Source of the DNA: Curtobacterium sp. VKM Ac-1376
GTDB taxonomy: Bacteria; Actinomycetota; Actinomycetes; Actinomycetales; Microbacteriaceae
Reading direction: 5' to 3'
Assembly: GCF_015351025.1 (NCBI RefSeq)
Contig: NZ_JADKRV010000001.1
Coordinates: 372,001-436,000 of the forward strand
DNA length: 64,000 bases
Positions 16,464 to 24,461 of the stretch are shown one piece after another (position 1 is the stretch's first letter; every line of letters begins with the position of its first letter). The notes beneath the pieces are model-generated. The model was not told the DNA's origin. It saw only the letters and a program-made list of their open reading frames with translations, and made no database searches. A program made the translations under genes and the position numbers.

Positions 16464-17513
16464 GTGACCACCACGACCGCCCCCGAGGGCAAGGGCGGCA
16501 AGCGCCGGAAGGCACCCACGATCTTCGACGTCGCCGAGCGCGCCGGCGTGTCCCACCAGACCGTCTCCCGTGTCATCAACGGCGACCCGACCGTCCGCGA
16601 GCAGTACCGCACGCAGGTCTCCGACGCCGTCACCGAGCTCGGCTACCGCCCCCGCGCCGCTGCCCGCGCGCTCGCAGGGGGACGCAGCAAGGCGCTGGGC
16701 ATCATCACCGCCGGCGACGCCCTGTACGGCCCGTCGAGCACCGCGATCGGCTTCGAACGCGCGGCCCGCTCGGCCGGGTACCACGTGCTGCTGTCGACCC
16801 TGCCCGAGGAACCGAGCCCGACCGACCTGTCCGGCGCGCTCACGACGCTGCTGGCGCAGGACGTCGCCGCGATCGTCCTGGTGGCCGCGGACAACCGGGT
16901 GCTCGACGCCCTCGCCTCGCTCACCGTGCCCGTCACCGTCCCCGTGGTGGTGTCGAACGCCGTGCAGCGCGACGCCGTCCGGACCCCGGTCGCGCCCAGC
17001 GTCGCCGCCGTCGCGATCGACCAGGCCGCGGGGACCGCACTCGTCATGCAGCACCTGTTCGATCGCGGCCACCGCCGGATCGTCCACATCGCCGGGCCGC
17101 ACGTGTCGCAGGAGTCCGAGGTCCGGCGTGACACCTACGTGCGGATCATGCGGGACGCCGGGCTCGAACCGCTGGTGCTCGAGGGCGACTGGACCCCGGC
17201 GAGCGGGTTCGACGCGGCGCGGCACATCGACGTGACCACGGTCGACGCGGTCTTCGCGGGCAACGACCAGATGGCGCTCGGGGTGCTGCACGCCTTCGCT
17301 GACGAGGGCCTCCGCGTTCCCGACGACATCGCCGTGGTGGGGTTCGACGACGTGCCCGAGGCCGCGCACTTCACGCCGCCGCTCACCACCGTGCGGCAGG
17401 ACTTCCGGGCGATGGGGGAGCGGGTGCTCGACACCGTGCGGGCCCTGGTCGAGGGGGAGCCACGCGACGAGACGCTGCTCGCGCCCGAGCTCGTCGTGCG
17501 GCGCAGCACGTAG
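16464..17513 (+). CDS. LacI-family regulator, probable arabinose repressor
   Basis: A 349-residue LacI/GalR repressor. After a short basic, Thr-rich leader the DNA-binding domain reads IFDVAERAGVSHQTVSRVING, then the hinge RPRAAARALAGG and a sugar-sensor domain with DAVFAGNDQMALGVL and GFDDVPEA motifs. GTG 16464 is preferred; an upstream GTG at 16434 would add ten residues. A GTGAGCGCTCAC operator lies just upstream. The same operator controls the GH51/transporter divergent promoter and araBDA, so this protein is the best candidate for an AraR-like repressor of the whole set. That link is inference from location. Confidence 0.85.
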   Translation: MTTTTAPEGKGGKRRKAPTIFDVAERAGVSHQTVSRVINGDPTVREQYRTQVSDAVTELGYRPRAAARALAGGRSKALGIITAGDALYGPSSTAIGFERAARSAGYHVLLSTLPEEPSPTDLSGALTTLLAQDVAAIVLVAADNRVLDALASLTVPVTVPVVVSNAVQRDAVRTPVAPSVAAVAIDQAAGTALVMQHLFDRGHRRIVHIAGPHVSQESEVRRDTYVRIMRDAGLEPLVLEGDWTPASGFDAARHIDVTTVDAVFAGNDQMALGVLHAFADEGLRVPDDIAVVGFDDVPEAAHFTPPLTTVRQDFRAMGERVLDTVRALVEGEPRDETLLAPELVVRRST

Positions 17514-17542
17514 GTCGCACGGTGCGAGGTGCGGCGCCGAAC

Positions 17543-17605
17543 GGTGCGAGGTTCCGTACTCCGTGCGAGCCATCGTGCCTGGCACGGAGTACGGAACCTC
17601 GCACC
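17543..17605. terminator. Palindrome family C, perfect 24-bp inverted repeat
   Basis: Arms at 17543-17566 and 17582-17605, beginning GGTGCGAGGTTCCGTAC, are perfectly complementary over 24 bp around a 15-base loop. It lies between the convergent LacI gene (ends 17513) and permease gene (ends 17682), so it may terminate both. A diverged copy is at 35405-35467. Confidence 0.65.
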
Positions 17606-17614
17606 GGAGCGGGC

Positions 17615-17664
17615 CCTCGCACGGTGCGAGGCCTGCCCCCTCGCACGGTGCGAGGGGGCAGGCC
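17615..17664. repeat. Family C satellites: CCTCGCACGGTGCGAGG, two copies
   Basis: CCTCGCACGGTGCGAGG, perfect but for the centre base, occurs at 17615-17631 and 17639-17655. The second is the tip of a 17-bp-arm palindrome spanning 17630-17664 that ends just before the permease stop at 17682. The same 17-mer occurs at 35480-35496, again beside a GGTGCGAGGTTCCG palindrome. Confidence 0.65.
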
Positions 17665-17681
17665 CCGAGCTGACCCGACCG

Positions 17682-18635
17682 TCAGCCCTTCAGCGCACCG
17701 GACGACAGCCCCGCGACGTAGAACCGCTGCAGCCCGACGTACAGCGCGATGCACGGGATCATCGCCACCACCGAACCGGCGACGAGGTTGCCGTACGAGA
17801 CCTGCCCGTACGCCCCGGTCTGCAGGTTGAGCAGCGCGACCGGCAGCGTGTACAGCGAGTCCTTCGTCAGGAACGTCAGCGCTCCGAGGAACTCCGTCCA
17901 CGAGGCCAGGAACGCGTACAGGGCCGCGGTCGCCGCCCCGGGCAGGAGCAGCGGGCGGAGCACCGACACGACGACCCGGAAGCGCGAGGCCCCGTCGACG
18001 AAGGCCGAGTCCTCGAGCTCGGTGGGGATCGACTCGAACGCGTTCCGCATCACGAACACCCCGAACGGCAGGTTCACCGTCGTGTAGAACAGCACGAGCC
18101 CGAGCAGCGAGTTCGTCAGCCCCATCGCGTTCAGCTCGAGGTACAGCGGCGTCAGGATCGCCTGGAACGGCACCATCATCGTCAGCAGCACGAGCCCGAA
18201 CACGAGCCCGGACCCGCGGAACCGGAAGCGGGCGAACCCGTAGCCGGCCATCGTGGCGATCACCGCCGTCAGCACCGCCGTGGCGATCGACACGATGAGC
18301 GAGTTCACCACGCCGGTGAGCAGGTGCGACGACGAGGCGAACACGGCCGCGAAGTTCTGCCAGCCGAGCTGGAAGAACGTCGCCGGGTCCGGTGCCTGGG
18401 TGATGACGGCCTCGGGCTGGAACGCCCGCAGGACCGCCCAGATCAGCGGGACCCCGAACACCAGTGCCGAGCCGATGCCGGCGATGGCGAAGAGGGTGCG
18501 CTTGACCGCGGTGTCGCGGGGGTGCTGGACGCTGCCCTGCTGGTGGCGTCGGCGTCGGCCGTCGCCGGTGGTGGTCAGGGTGCGCGTGGACAGGTCCGGC
18601 GCCGGCAGGGCCGCACGGGAGGTCGTGGTGCTCAT
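17682..18635 (-). CDS. ABC sugar permease, MalG-type (beta-arabinoside operon)
   Basis: A 317-residue permease, last gene of a minus-strand operon (GH127, binding protein, MalF-type, MalG-type). A 45-residue hydrophilic N-terminus precedes six predicted helices. The EAA-like loop reads LEDSAFVDGASRFRVVV, and the C-terminus is VAGLSSGALKG. The start ATG 18635 follows the stop of the MalF-type gene by four bases. It forms the channel for sugars released by or fed to the GH127 enzyme. No ATPase is encoded here. Confidence 0.92.
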   Translation of the reverse strand: MSTTTSRAALPAPDLSTRTLTTTGDGRRRRHQQGSVQHPRDTAVKRTLFAIAGIGSALVFGVPLIWAVLRAFQPEAVITQAPDPATFFQLGWQNFAAVFASSSHLLTGVVNSLIVSIATAVLTAVIATMAGYGFARFRFRGSGLVFGLVLLTMMVPFQAILTPLYLELNAMGLTNSLLGLVLFYTTVNLPFGVFVMRNAFESIPTELEDSAFVDGASRFRVVVSVLRPLLLPGAATAALYAFLASWTEFLGALTFLTKDSLYTLPVALLNLQTGAYGQVSYGNLVAGSVVAMIPCIALYVGLQRFYVAGLSSGALKG

Positions 18636-18639
18636 GGCG

Positions 18640-19605
18640 TCAGTCCTTCTCTCGCAGTGCCCAGAACTGGAACACCGTCACGGCGGCGATCACGACGACG
18701 AGGGCGATCGACTGGGCAGTTGCGGCACCGAGCTGCAGGTTCACGAACCCGCGGTTGTAGATCGCGTTCACGATCGTGGTGGTCTCGGTGCCCGGCCCGC
18801 CCTGGGTCAGGATGTAGAACTGGTTGAACGCGAGCAGCGACCCGATCACCGAGATGATGACGCTCAGGGCGACTGTCGAGCGGATCATCGGGAACGTGAT
18901 GAGGCGTTCGGTCTGCCACCACGACGCCCCCTCGAGTTGCGCCGACTCGTAGACCTCGTCGGGCACGCCCTGCATCGCCGACATGAGCAGCACCATGGTC
19001 AGCCCGGACACCGCCCAGACCACGAGGACGCAGATGAGCAGGGTCGCGAGCGGCCCGTTCACGAGCCACGCGGTGGTGCCGTCGGTGATCCCGAGCCAGC
19101 GGAGCACCATGTTCACGGCACCGGAGTTGGGCTGCGCCTCGAGCACGAGCATGAAGGAGAGCGTCGTCAGCCCGACCACGTACGGCAGGAAGAACACCGT
19201 CCGCAGCACGGTGCTGCCGCGGCGGCGAGCCCGGACGAGCACGGCCAGGAAGTACCCGAGCGCCAGGATCGGCAGGGTCACGATCGCCGTGTACAGCAGC
19301 GTGTAACCGATCGCGTGCACGAACGTCGGATCCTGGAACAGCGTCAGGTAGTTCTGCAGTCCGATGAACCGGTACGGACCGATCAGCGGCCAGTTCGTGA
19401 ACGAGATGTAGAGCGCGAACACGAGCGGGACGAGCACGAAGACGGCGACGAACAGGATCGCCGGGGCGACGAGCACGGCGCCGGCGCGCGGCGGATGGGT
19501 GAGCGAGTTGCGGGAGCGGACCGGGCCGCGGCCCGGACCGCGACCGACGGTCGAACGGCCGGCGCCGGTCCGACCGGCTGGGCGCCGGGTGGAGATGGTC
19601 GACAT
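18640..19605 (-). CDS. ABC sugar permease, MalF-type (beta-arabinoside operon)
   Basis: A 321-residue permease with an Arg/Gly-rich cytoplasmic N-terminus (about 40 residues), then helices beginning AGAVLVAPAILFVAVFVLVPLVF (split across the first helix). The EAA loop reads YESAQLEGASWWQTER. It pairs with the MalG-type protein encoded four bases downstream and sits 54 bp after the binding-protein stop. ATG 19605 has AGAGAGG upstream. Confidence 0.92.
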   Translation of the reverse strand: MSTISTRRPAGRTGAGRSTVGRGPGRGPVRSRNSLTHPPRAGAVLVAPAILFVAVFVLVPLVFALYISFTNWPLIGPYRFIGLQNYLTLFQDPTFVHAIGYTLLYTAIVTLPILALGYFLAVLVRARRRGSTVLRTVFFLPYVVGLTTLSFMLVLEAQPNSGAVNMVLRWLGITDGTTAWLVNGPLATLLICVLVVWAVSGLTMVLLMSAMQGVPDEVYESAQLEGASWWQTERLITFPMIRSTVALSVIISVIGSLLAFNQFYILTQGGPGTETTTIVNAIYNRGFVNLQLGAATAQSIALVVVIAAVTVFQFWALREKD

Positions 19606-19659
19606 GCGTGCACCTCTCTGTGCATCAACAAGAGCGAGACGAGCGGGAAGGGCAGCGGC

Positions 19660-20967
19660 TCAGGCCTGCACCTGGTCGAGGATGCGCTGGTAGTCGGACT
19701 GCGCCGTCCGCATGGCGGCGGCGCTCCCCGACCCGAACACGGCCTGACGGAACATCGCGAAGTACGGCGACGAGGGCTGGTTGACGAGCAGGTTGTACGC
19801 CAGCGTCTGCGGCGCGTAGCCCTTCTCGAGGGCGTCGAGCGGGCCGTACGCCAGGGGGAACCGCTTCCGGTACGCCGGGGTGGCCGCGTCCGACCGGGTC
19901 GGGAAGTACCCGCCGTCCGGCAGCGCCTGCTGCTGCTGGAGCGCGTTCGCGTACTGCATGAACGCCCAGCCCCCGGACGGGTTGGCCGCCCCGTTCGGGA
20001 TGCACATGTTGTCGCCGCCGTCGAAGAACGACCGCTTGCCGTCCCACGACGGGATGAGGACGGTCTGCATCTTCGCCCGCATCGCCTTCGTCGCGGCGGG
20101 CACGGTGGCCCCGTACGACGTCGGGAAGATGCCGACCTTGCCGGCCCGGAAGTCGGCGCCCCACGTGGTGCCGGCGTCGGAGTACGTCGCCTTCGACAGC
20201 ACGCCGTCCTTCCAGAGCTTCCGGTAGAACTCGAGCATCCGCTCCAGGGCCTCGTTGCCGGTGATGTTCGCCGTCTGCTTGCCGACCTCGCCGGACATCA
20301 TGTCGACGCCGGTCGCCCACACGTGCGGCTGCGTCACGAAGCCGATGATGCCCGCGGCGTTGCCGGAGATCGACCAGCCGTACACGTCGTCGCCGGTCTT
20401 CCGGATCGCCTTCGCCGCTGCCAGCAGCGAGTCGAGGTCCTTCGTGGAGTCCTCGACGTCGAGGCCGGCCTTGTCGAACAGCTCCGTGTTGACGAACAGC
20501 TGCGAGTTGTCCGCCAGGTACGGCAGTCCGTAGTACCGATCGCGGTACTCGAGCAGCCGCAGGTGCCCGGGGGAGATCGCGTCGAAGTAGTCGAGGCCCG
20601 TGACGACGTCGGTCAGGTCGGCGAACGCCTCGCGGAAGATGAAGAGCTGCGAGTTGATGTCGTCGATGTCCACGACGTCCGGCGGCTCACCGCCGCGGAT
20701 CGCGGTCGCGAGCTTCGTGACGTACTGCGCGTCCGGCACCGGCGTGAGCTGGACCTGCAACGCGGGGTTCGCCTTGTTGAACCCCGCGACGGCCGAGGTC
20801 AGGCCCGCCTGGGTCGCGGACCGGCACCAGACCTGCACGGTGCCGGTCGCGTCCTTCCCGAAGCTCGCGGGCTTCGCGACGACCTTCGGCAGGGTGCCGG
20901 AGCACCCGGCCAGGGCGAGGGCCGCCCCGCCGGCGACACCGCCGACGAGGAACGCTCTGCGGTCCAC
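19660..20967 (-). CDS. Sugar-binding lipoprotein (beta-arabinoside operon)
   Basis: A 435-residue solute-binding protein. The N-terminus VDRRAFLVGGVAGG has a twin-arginine motif (DRRAFL), followed by a lipobox LAGC, so it is a probable Tat-exported lipoprotein. The rest fits family 1 binding proteins. GTG 20967 starts four bases after the GH127 stop, so it is coupled to that enzyme. By association its ligand is likely a beta-L-arabinofuranosyl oligosaccharide, for instance from hydroxyproline-rich cell-wall glycoproteins; this is inferred. Confidence 0.88.
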   Translation of the reverse strand: MDRRAFLVGGVAGGAALALAGCSGTLPKVVAKPASFGKDATGTVQVWCRSATQAGLTSAVAGFNKANPALQVQLTPVPDAQYVTKLATAIRGGEPPDVVDIDDINSQLFIFREAFADLTDVVTGLDYFDAISPGHLRLLEYRDRYYGLPYLADNSQLFVNTELFDKAGLDVEDSTKDLDSLLAAAKAIRKTGDDVYGWSISGNAAGIIGFVTQPHVWATGVDMMSGEVGKQTANITGNEALERMLEFYRKLWKDGVLSKATYSDAGTTWGADFRAGKVGIFPTSYGATVPAATKAMRAKMQTVLIPSWDGKRSFFDGGDNMCIPNGAANPSGGWAFMQYANALQQQQALPDGGYFPTRSDAATPAYRKRFPLAYGPLDALEKGYAPQTLAYNLLVNQPSSPYFAMFRQAVFGSGSAAAMRTAQSDYQRILDQVQA

Positions 20968-20971
20968 GAGG

Positions 20972-22957
20972 TCACCGCGCCAGGGGGAGCCAGACGCGCA
21001 TCGGCGCGGCTCCCCGGTTCGCCCACGCGTAGTACGGGACCGCGGTCGCGGTGACGTCGTGACCGGCCTGGAGGCCCGTGGTGGCGTCCGCAGGACCGGC
21101 CACGTCGTCGACACTGGTCGCATCGCGGGCGGTGGTCGCGCCTCCCGGCCCGTCCAGCCGCTGGTACGGCCAGGCCGGCTGCTCGTGCTCGGCCGGCGCG
21201 TGCCCGCGGATCCGCAGCGTGACCACGCCGTCGAGCAGGTCGTCGCGGCGCTCCTCGGTGATCGGCGCGTCGGCGTCGACCGTCAGGTCGTCGACCGTGA
21301 AGCCCTGCTGGTCCGCCTGCTCGACCGCGTACACGAGCGGACCGCGCTCGATGGCGACCTGCCCGCGGGCGGCGTCGATGCGGGTGTCGGCGACGTACCG
21401 GTGCGGCGTCGTGTCGAAGACGAGCTCGACGGTGTCCCCGGCCGACCACTCGCGGTCGATGACGTGCAGGGTGCCCGCCGTCGGGTTCGCCGACCCGTCG
21501 GGACCCGTGACGGTCGTGGTGTCCGACCAGGCCGGGATCCGCAGTCCCAGGGCGAGCGGGCCGTCCTCGGTGACCGTGACGACCACGCGGCCGTCGTGCG
21601 GGTAGTCCGTCGTGACGTCGACGCTCCCGAGCGAGGCGGTGGCGTACTGGTGGATCTGCAGGCCGCCGTCGGTCGCCGTCGCCAGGTAGCCGTCCAGACT
21701 GGCGAACGTCCGCATGATGTTTGGCGGGCAGCAGGCGCAGTCGAACCAGCCGCGGCGGCCGTGCGCGGGGGAGCGGTTCTCGTCCTGGTGCGCGTGGTCG
21801 CGCTGCTGCAGCGGGTTGACGTAGAAGTACTCGGTGCCGGCCAGGCTCACCCCGGCGAGGAACGCGTTGTACAGCAGTCGCTCGATCGTGTCCGCGTAGA
21901 CGGGCTTGCCCGTGGCGAGCAGCAGGCGCCAGGCCCACTGCACCCCGCCGATGGCCGCGCAGGTCTCGGCGTAGCCGCGGTCGGTCGGCAGCTCGTACGG
22001 GTCGCCGAACGCCTCCCAGTCCCAGCGCGCTCCGAGGCCACCGGTGATGAACGCCTTGGTCGCCATCATGTCGGCGAACTGGCGCTCGCTCGCGGCCAGC
22101 AGCTCGACGTCGCCGGTCTCGATCGCGACGTCGACCGCACCCGCCGCCAGGTACACGGCGCGGACGGCGTGGCCCTCGACGGTCGTGGCCTGCCGGGTCG
22201 GCACGCGGTCGGAGAAGTACGTCGGTTCGCCGCCCGCACGCTCGATGATCCCGTGCCCGCGGGCGTCGACGAACCAGTGCGCCAGGTCGAGGTAGTCGCG
22301 GTTGCCGGTCTCGCGGTACAGCTCGACCAGACCCATCTCGACCACGGGGTGGCCGTCGATGTCGCGGGTCTTGCCGGGGCCGTCGCCGAACGTCCGCACC
22401 AGGTGGTCCGCGTTCTTGATCGCGACGTCGAGCAGGCCGGTGTCGCCGGTGGCACGGTGCTGTGCGACGGCCGCCTGGTACAGGTGCCCGGCGCAGTACA
22501 TCTCGTGGCTCCACTTGAGGTCGGTGTACCGCTCGCCCTTCCCGCGGACCTGCTGCACGGAGTCGAGGTAGCCGTCGTCGGCCTGTGCCTGTGCGTACAG
22601 GGCCGTGACCTCGCGCTGCAGGTCGAGCAGGTCCTCGGCGGGGGCGCGGCCGTACTCCCACGCCACGGCCTCGAGCCACTTGGTCACGTCGGAGTCCATG
22701 AAGATCGGGCCGACGGCCTCGCCCTCCTCGAGCCCCGCGGCGATGCGCAGGTTCCGGAAGTTGCCGGCCGCGTCGAGCTGCTGGTAGCCGCTGCGGACGG
22801 CGTCGCGCCCGTTGCGCTCCTGCCGGAGCGCCCAGAAGCCGCCCGTGATCCGGGCGTCGCCGGTCGGCAGCGGCCGGAGCGTGAGGTGCGCGTCGGCGGT
22901 CGGGAGGACCGGGGTCGCGGTGTGTGCGCCGCGATCCGTTGCGAGCGTGGTGGTCAT
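20972..22957 (-). CDS. Beta-L-arabinofuranosidase, GH127
   Basis: A 661-residue GH127 enzyme with an (alpha/alpha)6 barrel. The zinc-cysteine centre known from Bifidobacterium HypBA1 is visible: Glu331-X-Cys333 in YAETCAAIGG and CACCPPNIM with Cys409 and Cys410, one of which is the catalytic nucleophile. There is no signal peptide, so it works on imported oligosaccharides. It is first in its operon, and its ATG at 22957 faces the LacI gene at 23124 across likely operators. The enzyme releases beta-linked L-arabinose, which would feed araBDA at 24462-28428. Confidence 0.93.
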   Translation of the reverse strand: MTTTLATDRGAHTATPVLPTADAHLTLRPLPTGDARITGGFWALRQERNGRDAVRSGYQQLDAAGNFRNLRIAAGLEEGEAVGPIFMDSDVTKWLEAVAWEYGRAPAEDLLDLQREVTALYAQAQADDGYLDSVQQVRGKGERYTDLKWSHEMYCAGHLYQAAVAQHRATGDTGLLDVAIKNADHLVRTFGDGPGKTRDIDGHPVVEMGLVELYRETGNRDYLDLAHWFVDARGHGIIERAGGEPTYFSDRVPTRQATTVEGHAVRAVYLAAGAVDVAIETGDVELLAASERQFADMMATKAFITGGLGARWDWEAFGDPYELPTDRGYAETCAAIGGVQWAWRLLLATGKPVYADTIERLLYNAFLAGVSLAGTEYFYVNPLQQRDHAHQDENRSPAHGRRGWFDCACCPPNIMRTFASLDGYLATATDGGLQIHQYATASLGSVDVTTDYPHDGRVVVTVTEDGPLALGLRIPAWSDTTTVTGPDGSANPTAGTLHVIDREWSAGDTVELVFDTTPHRYVADTRIDAARGQVAIERGPLVYAVEQADQQGFTVDDLTVDADAPITEERRDDLLDGVVTLRIRGHAPAEHEQPAWPYQRLDGPGGATTARDATSVDDVAGPADATTGLQAGHDVTATAVPYYAWANRGAAPMRVWLPLAR

Positions 22958-22980
22958 GTCGCCTCCTTGCGATGTGACGG

Positions 22981-23113
22981 GGAACCGTTCCGCTGGGGTC
23001 GTGCCGTCCGGAAAACGGTTTCTGCGGAGGACGTTACGACACGCGTCGCACCATGCGCAAGGGCCCCGTCGCCCGCCTGCGTATAGTCATGGTCAGTTTC
23101 CAGTCGTCGGAAA
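22981..23113. promoter_or_regulatory. Divergent promoter region with LacI-like inverted repeats
   Basis: Three short imperfect palindromes lie between the GH127 and LacI starts: GGAACCGTTCC at 22981-22991, GAAAACGGTTTC at 23011-23022 and TTTCC-N7-GGAAA at 23097-23113. The first two share the AACCG/CGGTT core expected of a LacI operator. They are probable targets of the regulator at 23124. Confidence 0.5.
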
Positions 23114-23123
23114 GGTGGTTGCC

Positions 23124-24122
23124 GTGACGCTCGAACGCACCGGACAGCCGATCCGGATCACCGACGTGGCGGCGCTCGCCGGTGTGTCGATCGGCACCGC
23201 GTCCAAGGCACTGAACGGCACCGGCCAGCTGCGTGACGCCACGCGCCTGCGGGTGAAGGAGGCCGCCGAGAAGCTCGGCTTCGTCGGCGATGCCCGCGCA
23301 CGGGCGCTGTCCTCGGGGCGGACCTACACCGTCGGCATGATCACCACTGACTCGTTCGGCCGGTTCTCGATCCCGGTGCTGCTCGGTGCCGAGGACGCCC
23401 TGTCCGCCGGGCAGATGGCCGTGCTGCTGTGCGACACCCGCGATGACCACGTGCGCGAGGCCCACTACCTGCGCTCCCTGGCGGCCCGCGGTGTCGACGG
23501 CATCATCGTCACCGGTCGATCGGCCGATGCCCGACCCCCGATCGACGTGTCGATCCCGGTCGTGTACGCCTTCACGCCGTCGACCGACCCCGCCGACGTG
23601 TCGATCACCCTCGACGACGCGGCCGGTTCGGCGCTCGTCGCGTCGCACGTGCGCTCGCTCGGTCGGCAGCGGGTCGCCATCGTGACCGGGCCCGCTCGAC
23701 ACCAGTCGGCCGTGCGCCGCGTGTCCGGGGCGACGTCGGTGCTGGGGCCGCTGGTGGCGAGCCCGCCGCTGTACGGCGAGTGGTCGGAGCGCTGGGGGCG
23801 GCAGGCCGTCGACGTGCTCGCGCGGGAGTCGCCCGACGTCGACGCGATCGTGTGCGGCAGCGACCAGATCGCCCGCGGGGTGTGCGACCGGCTGCGCGAG
23901 CTCGGGCGATCCGTACCCGGCGACGTCGCGGTCAGCGGGTTCGACGACTGGGACGTGATGGCGCTCGCCTCGAGGCCGCCGCTGACCACGGTGGACCTGC
24001 GGCTCGAGGAGCTCGGGCGCGTGGCGGGGCAGGCGCTGCTCGCCCTGATCGACGGCGGGACGGCGGCGTCCGCGTCGGTCACCCCGTCGCTCGTGATCCG
24101 CGAGAGCACCCTCGGCGCCTAG
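23124..24122 (+). CDS. LacI-family regulator of the GH127 operon
   Basis: A 332-residue LacI-type repressor. The helix-turn-helix reads ITDVAALAGVSIGTASKALNG, with Ala-Ser-Lys in place of the more common Val-Ser-Arg at the recognition helix, and the sensor domain follows. GTG 23124 has GGAAAGG 8 bases upstream. It diverges from the GH127 operon and is its likely local regulator. The next downstream element is the repeat region before araB. Confidence 0.88.
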   Translation: MTLERTGQPIRITDVAALAGVSIGTASKALNGTGQLRDATRLRVKEAAEKLGFVGDARARALSSGRTYTVGMITTDSFGRFSIPVLLGAEDALSAGQMAVLLCDTRDDHVREAHYLRSLAARGVDGIIVTGRSADARPPIDVSIPVVYAFTPSTDPADVSITLDDAAGSALVASHVRSLGRQRVAIVTGPARHQSAVRRVSGATSVLGPLVASPPLYGEWSERWGRQAVDVLARESPDVDAIVCGSDQIARGVCDRLRELGRSVPGDVAVSGFDDWDVMALASRPPLTTVDLRLEELGRVAGQALLALIDGGTAASASVTPSLVIRESTLGA

Positions 24123-24203
24123 TCGCGTGCGGGCGCTCCCGTTGGCCGCGGGCCCGGGGAGATCGCGCGAACTGCCGCACGATGCACCGTCGGGCGGCAG
24201 TTC

Positions 24204-24351
24204 CTGCGACCCCGGCGGATACCCGCCGGCGTGTTGTGCGACCCCGATCGTGCTGGTTGAAGTCGCATGACCTGCCGCGCGCCATCCGCCGGGGTCGCAG
24301 AAGGAGCCGCGCGGCGCGCTCCGGGGCGACAGTTCGTCCGACCCCGGCGGA
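24204..24351. repeat. Palindrome family D, inverted plus direct copies
   Basis: CTGCGACCCCGGCGGAT at 24204-24220 is the exact reverse complement of 24284-24300. A third, shorter copy, CGACCCCGGCGGA, lies at 24339-24351. The 277 bp between the LacI stop and the first operator at 24400 hold no gene that I can see; these GC-rich repeats fill much of it and may serve as a terminator for the LacI gene. Confidence 0.6.
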
Positions 24352-24399
24352 CGGGCCGCGGCGTGTCGTGCGACCTCGGCGCGCCGCAGCGTTGCGTGC

Positions 24400-24411
24400 G
24401 TGAGCGCTCAC
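24400..24411. promoter_or_regulatory. LacI-type operator GTGAGCGCTCAC, site 4
   Basis: A perfect copy of the arabinose-regulon palindrome, 51 bp upstream of araB. It is separated from site 5 by 22 bp centre to centre, about two helical turns. Confidence 0.78.
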
Positions 24412-24421
24412 GTGCCAGGAT

Positions 24422-24433
24422 GTGAGCGCTCAC
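24422..24433. promoter_or_regulatory. LacI-type operator GTGAGCGCTCAC, site 5
   Basis: A perfect copy of the palindrome, 28 bp before the araB start codon. With site 4 it makes a tandem, same-face arrangement suited to tight repression of araBDA. Confidence 0.78.
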
Positions 24434-24461
24434 TGAGGACGACGAGGTTCTGGAGGAACGC

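Noticed and set aside
17543..17664. The repeated palindromes as a CRISPR array
   Set aside because: Copies are few and irregular, with no spacer-like units or cas genes.
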